Assembly (NCBI GenBank): GCA_031289625.1
Contig: JAITPB010000055.1
Location: forward strand, 1 to 13,447
Direction of reading: 5' to 3'
Source: Clostridiales bacterium
GTDB lineage: Bacteria; Bacillota; Clostridia; Lachnospirales; WQUN01
Length of the DNA: 13,447 bases
The first letter of the stretch is position 1. Each line of letters begins with the position of its first letter. A program made the position numbers and the translations under genes. The notes below the pieces were generated by a model. That model had not been told where the DNA came from. It did no database searches and saw nothing but the letters and a program-made list of their open reading frames with translations. Positions 1-6,015 of the stretch are shown here, in pieces.

Positions 1-9
1 CTAACGCAT

Positions 10-47
10 AAACGAGCGGGACGGTTAAAACGCCGTCCCGCTCGTTT
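10..47. terminator. Strong perfect hairpin, probable terminator at the left end
   Basis: A 15-bp perfect inverted repeat (arms 10-24 and 33-47, loop 25-32) with a GC-rich core, AGCGGGACGG pairing with CCGTCCCGCT. The outer A/T bases give a short T run on either strand, so it may end transcription from one or both sides. On the minus strand it would terminate the mobilization operon or whatever gene follows ParB. No long U tract follows, so termination is inferred from stem strength alone. Confidence 0.6.
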
Positions 48-108
48 CATTTTATGTTACTCCACGTTGCATATTGTAACGCCGTTTTTCACCGTGTTTT
101 TACACGCA

Positions 109-142
109 ATGCGTCAAATATGCGTCAAATTCGATGTTTGAC
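109..142. repeat. Tandem 11-bp direct repeat plus inverted partner near element end
   Basis: ATGCGTCAAAT occurs twice head to tail (109-119 and 120-130). The GTCAAA of the second copy is mirrored by TTTGAC at 137-142. Tandem short repeats of this kind next to the mobilization genes could be arm-type binding sites for a tyrosine integrase or excisionase, or part of the element terminus. No integrase gene is visible, so this role is inference. On the minus strand the same bases fall inside a 23-codon open frame (171-100) that follows the ParB stop in the same frame. Confidence 0.5.
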
Positions 143-171
143 CCGCTAAAACCCTTGTATTTGCTTGACAT

Positions 172-588
172 TTAGTGTTGCGGGGTACACTCTACCATTG
201 CGATAACCGCCTGCTCCGGCGTTAAATCCCGCACAAGCACTGGCATTGTTTCAACGCCTAAAATCTGGCAAGCGAATTTACGGCGGTGTCCGGCGATTAG
301 CTCGTAGCCGTCACCTTTTGGTCGGGCGATGGCGGGAATCAAAACACCGTTTTCGCGGATACTGTCAACAAGTTTCTGAAATTCCTCGTCCTGCTTTACT
401 TGGAATGGGTGGTTTTCAAATGCCGCTAATTTATTAAGCGGCAAGTGTTGAACGTGTTCTTGCATAGTGGGTTGCTCCTCTCGATTTTTAGCTTGAAATT
501 TCCGGGGCGCGGCTTTGACCGCGCTGTCATCGGGTAGTAAAATATCCACCAATTCATCGGTGGACAGGTTTTGTTTGTTATCTGGCAT
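172..588 (-). CDS. Truncated ParB N-terminal domain protein
   Basis: The 138-residue product starts at the ATG at 586-588, not the upstream Met at 648. This ATG has a GAGGG Shine-Dalgarno sequence seven bases upstream and overlaps the relaxase stop (578-580), as expected for coupled genes. An acidic N-terminus is followed by the ParB/Spo0J nuclease-like fold (about residues 45-135). Visible hallmarks are the segment around ENHPFQV, 'SIRENGVLIPAIARP', and the box II motif AGHRRKFA (GERR type). ParB-family proteins bind CTP and act in DNA partition or element maintenance. Relatives in clostridial elements are about twice as long and continue from AVIAMV into an HTH DNA-binding domain. Here the frame leaves the family after AVIAMV and stops six residues later (ECTPQH), so the HTH is missing. 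It is probably a degraded gene or a recombination junction; partition function is doubtful. Confidence 0.8.
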   Translation of the reverse strand: MPDNKQNLSTDELVDILLPDDSAVKAAPRKFQAKNREEQPTMQEHVQHLPLNKLAAFENHPFQVKQDEEFQKLVDSIRENGVLIPAIARPKGDGYELIAGHRRKFACQILGVETMPVLVRDLTPEQAVIAMVECTPQH

Positions 589-1961
589 CTCGATACCCTC
601 TTTCTCTTGTTTTGTTTTGCTGTTTTTGCGGCGGCTGTTGTGTTTCACGGTAGAGCCGTATTTTTTCTTTCATCCGCTCGGTGTTTTCGCGGATTCCATC
701 GCACAGTTTCAAATCCTTGCGGCAAGCTGAAATTTGAGCGGTCAACTCGGTTTTCTGTTTGAGTAAATCCGCTTTGACCTCCGGGTCTTTTGCTCGGCGC
801 AGCTTGTTTTGAATTTTTGTGCGCTGACTGATTAACTCGTCCATCTGCGACTGCGTTTTATCCGTGAACGACTGTAACTGCGGGAGCGTGTCGATTTTAT
901 TGCGGACAATCAGCTTTATCTGCGCCGAATAAATGTGCATTTTCCGAATATCCTCATAGAAAATCGCGTGAACCGGCGGGCGGGGCTTCTCTTGCTTGAC
1001 CGGGAGTTTGCCAAGCAGATACAGATAGTGAAAATACAGTGCGCGAAAGCCCGTGAGCTTTTTCACCGTCTGAAACGTGCCGCGAAGTTGAGCGTGCCGC
1101 ACTGTCGGCTTCGGCGGCAAGTCCAGCGGCACACGCTGTTTCAACAAGCCGCCCTCGTAAATGCGATTGGTGATACTGGCATTGGTATACGCCTCTCCCA
1201 AACGATAAAGCCGCGTGGTTCGGGCATCGCCCGCCATTTTGATTGACCAATACTTGCCCGTCATCTTGATTTCATAGCCCATTTTCTGCAAGACAATCGG
1301 AAGCTGACTGCGCGTCATTGCACAGGCGACCGCCTTGTCTATCGCCTGGCGGTAGAGGTTATAGCGGGTGGGTTCGCCGTTTTTCTCAGCAAGATAAATC
1401 ATTCGCGGCGTTTTGGTTTTCTGCGGGTTCTCGATTACCGACAAGCCCCGCTCCCGACACAATCTATCGGCAACACTCCTCATACGGGCATACTCGGCGT
1501 TGGTGCGGTCGTATTTCAGCCCGTCAACAAACGACACCGAATTTACGGCGAAATGGCAATGCAAATGATTTTTATCCAAATGCGTGGACACAATCACCTG
1601 ATATTTTGCGCCCCACATCTCCCTCGCTAACGCCATCCCCGATTTCATGGCATTGTGTAGGCGTGACCTCCCCCGGCTTAAAGCTGAGATAACCGTGGTA
1701 GGCAAGCCGCCCGTCCTCCTTGTGAAACTGCTTTTTGACGAGAATCATTTCCGTCACCGCCAGTTCCGGCAGACAGTTGATACCGTCCACAAACAGCTTT
1801 TGCTCGGTTTTGTCCGGGCGGGTAGTGTAGCCGACAATATCCCACAGGGCTTGCAAATCCTTATTCTCTGCAGTGTCGGCGCGGGTCTTTTCAGGGTTTT
1901 CCACATAATTTATGAGGTGGTCAATCCGCCCTTTAATTGCCCACAGGCTTGTGACTGCCAT
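578..1961 (-). pseudogene. MOBP-type relaxase, broken by a single-base frameshift
   Basis: This is a DNA relaxase that would nick oriT and pilot the strand during conjugative transfer. The start is the ATG at 1959-1961, with a GGAAAGGAG Shine-Dalgarno (1967-1975), and it overlaps mobC. The first piece carries the N-terminal motif I region with the likely catalytic Tyr (residue 19, in INYVENPEKT) and runs to HGYLSFKPGEV...CHEIG. The frame then breaks in a run of four C on the plus strand (1637-1640). The rest, MALAREMW onward, is in another frame and stays open to 578. That second piece holds the metal-binding motif III HLDKNHLHCH (HxDKxxxHxH type) and a long charged coiled-coil-like C-terminus with two Lys/Arg-rich stretches. 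Rejoined, the protein is about 460 residues, normal for the family. Separately, neither half has both the Tyr and the His triad, so transfer needs an intact copy, ribosomal slippage, or correction of a sequencing error. Confidence 0.85.
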
Positions 1962-2247
1962 ATGCGCTCCTTTCCGGCAGCAATGCCCTTTTCTCAAATC
2001 CGAGGATGATTTCCCGCAACAGTCCCGCCGCTGCTTCATCTGTTTGCACCGTCTGATACAGCGAATATAACTGCGTGAGCGTTTCGCGGTACGCCGTATC
2101 GGGCATCGGTTTTGGGTGATAGCGGTTCAAAAGCGAACGGCATAAATCCGTAACGGTAAGACCGCATTTTCGGGCGTGGGTCTTAACGGTCGCGTATTCC
2201 TCTTCCGTAAGGTTGATTTTGATTGGCTTGAATTTCGTGTTTGTCAT
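1933..2247 (-). CDS. mobC: MobC-like relaxosome accessory protein
   Basis: A 104-residue basic protein. Residues about 8-45 (KPIKINLTEEEY, then an ARKCGLTVTDLCRSLL helix-turn) look like the ribbon-helix-helix DNA-binding unit of MobC. These proteins bind oriT, help melt it and recruit the relaxase. The C-terminal half is helical (TLTQLYSLYQTVQTDEAAAGLLREIILGFE), as in the family. The gene sits directly upstream of the relaxase and overlaps its start by 29 bases, so the two are one translational unit. An AAAGGA ribosome binding site lies about eight bases upstream of the start. The 3' end shows no truncation. Confidence 0.88.
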   Translation of the reverse strand: MTNTKFKPIKINLTEEEYATVKTHARKCGLTVTDLCRSLLNRYHPKPMPDTAYRETLTQLYSLYQTVQTDEAAAGLLREIILGFEKRALLPERSAYGSHKPVGN

Positions 2248-2285
2248 AAAGTTATCCTTTCTCCCTTGGCAGGGTCATAGGGGCG

Positions 2286-2328
2286 TTAGCCCGTTGCTCG
2301 CTAATCCCGTGGACAGACCGCTGTCCAC
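2286..2328. other. Candidate oriT (inverted repeats upstream of mobC)
   Basis: The gap between the terminator at 2375 and mobC holds two neighbouring inverted repeats. One is TTAGC (2286-2290) with GCTAA (2300-2304). The other is a perfect 7-bp stem, GTGGACA (2309-2315) with TGTCCAC (2322-2328), around a 6-base loop. Origins of transfer of MOBP elements usually lie just upstream of mobC/relaxase and contain such hairpins beside the nic site. I do not recognise a known nic sequence, so the call rests on position and structure only. The hairpin could instead be an operator or attenuator for mobC. Confidence 0.4.
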
Positions 2329-2374
2329 TAATTCGTCCGTCTGCTGATACTCCTCTCTCGATAAAAATGAGCGC

Positions 2375-2408
2375 AAAAAAAGACCGCCTTTCCTTTCAAA
2401 AAGCGGCC
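2375..2408 (-). terminator. Rho-independent terminator downstream of tnpV
   Basis: Read on the minus strand, a stem GGCCGCTTTT / AAGGCGGTC (with two G-U wobbles) is followed directly by seven T residues (A run at 2375-2381 on the plus strand). It lies 30-65 bases after the tnpV stop and before mobC. This separates tnpV transcription from the mob genes and implies that mobC has its own promoter in 2249-2374, which I could not place with confidence. Confidence 0.8.
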
Positions 2409-2441
2409 TGTGGATTTTTCTTGCGCTATGTAATTTTGCGG

Positions 2442-2843
2442 TTAGCTGTAAATCAACTCTTCCCGGATTATTTCGCTGACACGGTTGTGGATGCTATTCA
2501 TTTTCTGCACCCAAAGCATCTGATTTTCAGCCTTCAACTGCTCGGTCACGCCCTCTGCCGCCGCCATCTGGCGGGAGATTAACTCCATGCGGTTATGCGC
2601 CGCCTCGTCAATCTCGTGCAGATGAGCGTTCAGTTTCCCCGAGATGAGAAACTGCGAATACAGCCCCTTGCGGTGATTTTTAAGATAAGACTGCCGCTGC
2701 AAGCCCCACCCGAAAATCTCACATGTGGGTTCGTCCTCTGCGGCTTCAATCTCCAATGCGAAGTCGGGAAGGTAGTATTCGCCAATCAAGGTGTAGGAAA
2801 TCCCAGTTTCCTTGTTTGTGTAGTGCGGTGCTAAATTGGTCAT
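2442..2843 (-). CDS. tnpV: TnpV-like transposon-encoded protein
   Basis: This 133-residue protein resembles TnpV, a small protein carried by many clostridial mobile elements and of unproven function. Recognisable family stretches are GISYTLIGEYYLPDF near residue 14, 'YLKNHRKGLYSQFLISGKL' in the middle, and the C-terminal AAEGVTEQLKAENQMLWVQ followed by MNSIHNRVSEIIREELIY. The fold looks mostly helical, with no catalytic transposase motif, so it should not be read as a transposase. The start has an excellent GAGGAGG ribosome binding site (2853-2859). It is transcribed divergently from the AbiE operon and is followed by a terminator, so it is monocistronic. Confidence 0.85.
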   Translation of the reverse strand: MTNLAPHYTNKETGISYTLIGEYYLPDFALEIEAAEDEPTCEIFGWGLQRQSYLKNHRKGLYSQFLISGKLNAHLHEIDEAAHNRMELISRQMAAAEGVTEQLKAENQMLWVQKMNSIHNRVSEIIREELIYS

Positions 2844-2876
2844 AATGGTGCGCCTCCTCGTAAATTTGATGATATT

Positions 2877-2905
2877 ATTTTAGCGGTTGATGATGACAAA
2901 TGCAA
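2877..2905 (-). promoter_or_regulatory. Candidate sigma-A promoter for tnpV
   Basis: On the minus strand, TTGCAT (2900-2905) and TAAAAT (2877-2882) are separated by exactly 17 bases and lie about 35 bases before the tnpV start codon. The match is moderate but the spacing and position fit. It is divergent from the AbiE promoter about 35 bases away, so a regulator bound between them could affect both. Confidence 0.5.
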
Positions 2906-2939
2906 ATGTGCAAACCAAAACCACGTAAAAATATTTCTA

Positions 2940-2968
2940 TTGACAAATACCGTAGAATCGAGTATAAT
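2940..2968 (+). promoter_or_regulatory. Consensus sigma-A promoter of the AbiE operon
   Basis: TTGACA (2940-2945), a 17-base spacer, then TATAAT (2963-2968): a perfect consensus. Transcription should begin near 2975. This rules out the TTG at 2973 as the start of the next gene and supports the ATG at 3012. AbiEi-type antitoxins usually repress their own promoter, so such a strong promoter is expected to be held down by the antitoxin. Confidence 0.85.
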
Positions 2969-3011
2969 ATAGTTGAGTTCGGAAATACTAAGCACGCGGG
3001 GTGATGATAAA

Positions 3012-3629
3012 ATGACATTCATCGAATATCTAAAAGCACAATATGGCATGGGCGAGCCTATCTATGTGGAGCAGATTCAATTCAATGGCTACTCCCGTCC
3101 GTGGATTTTTAAGGAATTAAAAAAGCTTGTGGACAGCGGCGAGTTAAAACGCTTTGACACAGGCATCTACTATTTTCCCCGCAAAATGTCCTATGGCGAG
3201 GCGAGCCTTGACCCGCGTAAGGTGGTTCAGCGACGGTTTTTGTCGGACGGCAAGGAAGTTTACGGCTATGTCGCCGGGATTTCTCTGCTTAATTTGGCGG
3301 GGCTGACCACGCAGGTTCCTAACTTGCTTGAGCTTGTGACCAACAATGAAACCACGCGGGTTCGAGATATTCAAGTGGGTAATCAGCGAGTCCGCGCCCG
3401 CCGCAGCCGCACAACCGTGACGAGGGACAACGCAAACACATTGCAATTTCTTGACCTGATGAATGTTATCACGCCAAAAACCCTTGATGAAACAGAGCGG
3501 TATATGCTCAGCAAATATATCAAAGCCTCCGGCGTGACAAGGGATTCTGTCACACAATACGCAGGCTTTTTCCCCGCCAGAGCGATGAAAAACATGATGG
3601 AAAGCGGGGCGGCCTATGAACTTACATGA
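3012..3629 (+). CDS. AbiEi-type antitoxin / DUF6088-like winged-helix protein
   Basis: A 205-residue protein predicted to be the antitoxin and transcriptional repressor of a type IV toxin-antitoxin pair. Residues 1-58 form a winged-helix-like unit: TFIEYLKAQYG, a recognition-helix region 'SRPWIFKELKKLVDSGEL', then a wing KRFDTGIYYFPRK. The middle (about 60-140) resembles AbiEi/DUF6088 proteins (YGYVAGISLLNLAGLTTQVP, then ELVTNNETTR). The basic segment VRARRSRTTVTR probably contacts nucleic acid. I chose the ATG at 3012, preceded by GGGGTGATG, because the upstream in-frame TTG at 2973 sits at the predicted transcription start. It overlaps the toxin gene by 14 bases, so the two are translationally coupled. 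Its partner makes the AbiE assignment fairly firm. Confidence 0.82.
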   Translation: MTFIEYLKAQYGMGEPIYVEQIQFNGYSRPWIFKELKKLVDSGELKRFDTGIYYFPRKMSYGEASLDPRKVVQRRFLSDGKEVYGYVAGISLLNLAGLTTQVPNLLELVTNNETTRVRDIQVGNQRVRARRSRTTVTRDNANTLQFLDLMNVITPKTLDETERYMLSKYIKASGVTRDSVTQYAGFFPARAMKNMMESGAAYELT

Positions 3630-4530
3630 TGACAAGGAGCTATTCGCGCAGGTGCTGGCGGATACCGCTGAACACCTTGGTTTGAACGACACAGGCATTG
3701 TGGAAAAGGATTATTTCGTCACGATGTTCCTGCAAAAAATCGCCGCAAAGCAACCGGGCGTGATTTTCAAGGGCGGTACCTCGCTCTCCAAATGCCACAA
3801 GCTTATCAGCCGTTTTTCGGAGGATATTGACCTGAGCGTGGAAACCGAAGTTGCCAAACTCACCGAAGGGCAGCGCAAGCACTTGAAAGCCGACATCATT
3901 TCCATCATAGACGAATCGGGCTTCACGCTCGAAAATGCCGACCAAATTCGTAGCCGCCGCGACTTCAACCGCTATGTGATTGATTACCGCTCTGCCTCCG
4001 ATTCCTCATTTTTGAATCCGCATTTGATTGTGGAAACCTCGGTTTTCATCAAGTCATTTCCCACGCAAACGATGGACGCGGCGAGTCTTGTCTATGATTT
4101 TTTGCTTGCTCGAGATGCGGTGGATGATATTGAAAAGTATGAACTGCAACCGTTCAGGGTTAAGGTTCAGTCAATAGAAAGAACCTTTATTGACAAGGTT
4201 TTCGCACTTGCCGACTATTACTTAGACGGGCGGGTGCAAATGCACTCGCGACATATTTATGACCTGTACAAACTGTATCCGAAAATCACTTTTGACAATT
4301 CGTTCCGGCAATTGGTCGCTGAGGTTCGCACAATTCGCAGGGCGCATGTCACTTGCCTTTCGGCACAGGATGGTGTGGATTTGCCGGAGCTGCTTCGCAA
4401 AATTGTGAGCGAGGATTATTATAAAGCGGATTATAATCAGATTACCGACACATTGCTGTTTGAGAATTTACCGTACAGTCAAGCGATAACCGTAATACAC
4501 AAGATTTTGGACGATGGGTGCTTTGCGTAA
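3616..4530 (+). CDS. AbiEii/AbiGii-family nucleotidyltransferase toxin
   Basis: A 304-residue toxin of the DNA polymerase beta-like nucleotidyltransferase superfamily (PF08843 type). Visible family motifs are VEKDY (29-33), the nucleotide-binding FKGGTSLSK (51-59), the metal-binding SEDIDLSV (68-75), FIDKVFAL (191-198, with the conserved Lys) and SRHIYDLYKL (211-220). All are intact, so it should be catalytically active. Characterised relatives block growth; MenT-type homologues add nucleotides to tRNA acceptor ends, and AbiEii was described as GTP-binding. The role is abortive infection of phage and probably stabilisation of the mobile element. The start codon lies inside the 3' end of the antitoxin gene, and a terminator follows the stop within 45 bases, so this is a self-contained two-gene cassette. 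Confidence 0.9.
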   Translation: MNLHDDKELFAQVLADTAEHLGLNDTGIVEKDYFVTMFLQKIAAKQPGVIFKGGTSLSKCHKLISRFSEDIDLSVETEVAKLTEGQRKHLKADIISIIDESGFTLENADQIRSRRDFNRYVIDYRSASDSSFLNPHLIVETSVFIKSFPTQTMDAASLVYDFLLARDAVDDIEKYELQPFRVKVQSIERTFIDKVFALADYYLDGRVQMHSRHIYDLYKLYPKITFDNSFRQLVAEVRTIRRAHVTCLSAQDGVDLPELLRKIVSEDYYKADYNQITDTLLFENLPYSQAITVIHKILDDGCFA

Positions 4531-4535
4531 AATTA

Positions 4536-4580
4536 CCCGCTGAAAAAGAGGAGCCAATCTTCTTTTCAGCGGGCTTCTCT
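4536..4580 (+). terminator. Terminator of the AbiE operon
   Basis: An 11-bp perfect stem, CCCGCTGAAAA (4536-4546) with TTTTCAGCGGG (4563-4573), extended by a few weaker pairs, lies five bases after the toxin stop and is followed by pyrimidine-rich CTTCTCTCT. It separates the toxin-antitoxin cassette from the next operon. Confidence 0.75.
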
Positions 4581-4640
4581 CTGCCCTCATATATATAATG
4601 GGCGAAAAAGGTGAAGATCAGAAAGACGCACAACACATTA

Positions 4641-4735
4641 ATTATTAAAAACACAACACAGAAATGCATAGTTATTTTATTGTGTTTTTCTTTGTTTTAT
4701 GGTATAATCATTATAGAAAACACAACTTAGAAAGG
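4641..4735 (+). repeat. Operator-like repeats around the DUF6076 operon promoter
   Basis: Two direct repeats, 4641-4666 and 4710-4735, match at 21 of 26 positions and share the core AAAACACAAC (4648-4657 and 4717-4726). An inverted copy of the core, TTGTGTTTTTC, lies between them (4680-4690) and overlaps the -35 element. The three copies therefore sit upstream of the promoter, on the -35, and over the transcription start, which is the usual layout for a cooperative repressor. The binding protein is unknown; it could be a product of the operon or an element-wide regulator. Confidence 0.55.
4680..4708 (+). promoter_or_regulatory. Promoter of the DUF6076 / sigma-like operon
   Basis: TTGTGT (4680-4685), 17 bases, TATAAT (4703-4708). 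The -10 is a perfect consensus and the -35 matches in its first three bases. Transcription would start near 4715, leaving a leader of about 33 bases with an AAAGGAG ribosome binding site at 4731-4737. The weak -35 is part of a repeated AAAACACAA-type motif (inverted), so the promoter may be regulated. Confidence 0.65.
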
Positions 4736-4747
4736 AGCGGTTTCAAT

Positions 4748-5965
4748 ATGACTTCACATCCCAAGCAAAACATCGGCTGCTTTACGGCGGATTTTCGTGG
4801 CAAAAAGGTTGCGATCGGCGGCAGGGTGTTCCCGGTTGGATTTTTCTTCTGCAACTCGCTGAACGAATATTGGCGGGAAGCCCCGAACGGCGAACACAGC
4901 AACCCTGCCGCCGGGTGGCTGATTGCGAACCGCCTGCTCTCTACCCATCAGCCGATGTGGAACGTGGAGGACGACCTCCTGCTTGGCTACTTAGACGAAG
5001 CGGAGGCGGCCAAGTTGCATGACAATATCCAATATATTTTGAAAGTCATCGCCAAAGCACGCCCGTTCAAATATTTGGATTTGGATGCCGAAAAATCGCG
5101 GTGCGATGCCTTGTTTGGCACGGAAAGCGTTCAGCTTATTAACGCTTATCTGCGGGAAAAAGCACAGCACACGCTCAATAGCGATAGCTTTGGGTTGTCT
5201 GGCAATCAACCAAACCATAATGAAATCAAACGGCTTGCCGAAAAAGAAACGCATTTGCGGGATTTCATTTCTACCCTCGATTTTTACAACAAGCTCGGTC
5301 TTGACATGAACGCCGCCTTGGATTTTGCTAGGGGCTTTGTGGAGCGGTTGCCATATATTCCGAGGCGGGATGAAAACCATTTAATACAGCTCGCGATGGA
5401 ATGCATGAAACAAGTGCCGTTTGGGCGTTGGAATCAGCTATATCAAAGCACATTTTCGCCGGAGGTGGAGTATGTCGCCGTGCCTAAAAAGCCGCACAGC
5501 AAAAATTACACCGTTGGCAAGCGAATGACTTTTACGCGATTTTTGGATTTTCTGATTGCGGATTTTTTCGAGGGGCTACACAACGGGCATTATCCGCAAA
5601 TCTGTCAAAACTGCGGGCGGTATTTCCTCAAAACCAATGCTCACGCGCAAAAATATTGTACCTTTACCGACCCGAAAGACCCATTAAAACGCGCCTGTCA
5701 GGCGGTGGCTGCGGCAAAGGGACGTGCGGCGAAAGAACTTGCCGCCGACCACCCCATCAAGGCTGTTTGCGAAAACCGATTGAAGGTGATTCGCATACAG
5801 CTAAAGCGGGAAAGACTCTCGAAGGAACAGGCTAAGGCAGCGAAAAAGGTTGCACAGGAGCGGCGGGACAGGGCATTGGCGGATGCCGTTTATGCCAATA
5901 CGCTCTATCCAAAGGAGATGGAGCAGGTATCTATTTATGAGGCGGCGGGTATCGAACTGTCCTGA
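4748..5965 (+). CDS. DUF6076-like zinc-ribbon protein
   Basis: A 405-residue protein of unknown function, similar to the DUF6076 proteins found in clostridial mobile elements. I chose the ATG at 4748 because AAAGGAG lies ten bases upstream; the longer open frame back to 4664 begins before the promoter and encodes an implausible leader. The first ~250 residues appear helical with no known motif. The C-terminal third has a probable zinc ribbon, with C286 and C289 (in ICQNCGRYF), C304 (QKYC) and C317 (RACQ). A highly charged Lys/Arg/Ala-rich helix (about 320-380) follows. Zinc plus a basic helix suggests nucleic-acid binding, but this is inference. It is followed after 50 bases by the sigma-like gene, likely in the same transcript. 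Confidence 0.72.
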   Translation: MTSHPKQNIGCFTADFRGKKVAIGGRVFPVGFFFCNSLNEYWREAPNGEHSNPAAGWLIANRLLSTHQPMWNVEDDLLLGYLDEAEAAKLHDNIQYILKVIAKARPFKYLDLDAEKSRCDALFGTESVQLINAYLREKAQHTLNSDSFGLSGNQPNHNEIKRLAEKETHLRDFISTLDFYNKLGLDMNAALDFARGFVERLPYIPRRDENHLIQLAMECMKQVPFGRWNQLYQSTFSPEVEYVAVPKKPHSKNYTVGKRMTFTRFLDFLIADFFEGLHNGHYPQICQNCGRYFLKTNAHAQKYCTFTDPKDPLKRACQAVAAAKGRAAKELAADHPIKAVCENRLKVIRIQLKRERLSKEQAKAAKKVAQERRDRALADAVYANTLYPKEMEQVSIYEAAGIELS

Positions 5966-6015
5966 TTATCGGACAAGTATTGTGATAAAATTAACTGGCG
6001 AGGAGGTGGGGCAAA

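Noticed and set aside
588..648. Longer ParB starting at Met 648
   Set aside because: It would overlap the relaxase coding end by 71 bases, with a Lys-rich leader that is the relaxase tail read in another frame; the ATG at 588 has a good ribosome binding site.
1318..1692. Plus-strand open frame opposite the relaxase
   Set aside because: Low-complexity shadow of a GC-rich coding strand, no ribosome binding site, no recognisable domain.
2973..3011. Upstream TTG start that would lengthen the AbiEi-like antitoxin by 13 residues
   Set aside because: It lies at the predicted transcription start of a perfect promoter (TATAAT at 2963-2968), so it cannot carry a ribosome binding site in the mRNA.
4664..4747. 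Hydrophobic N-terminal extension of the DUF6076-like protein, resembling a signal or membrane segment
   Set aside because: This stretch contains the promoter and ribosome binding site; the ATG at 4748 has a proper Shine-Dalgarno. The hydrophobicity comes from translating T-rich promoter DNA.
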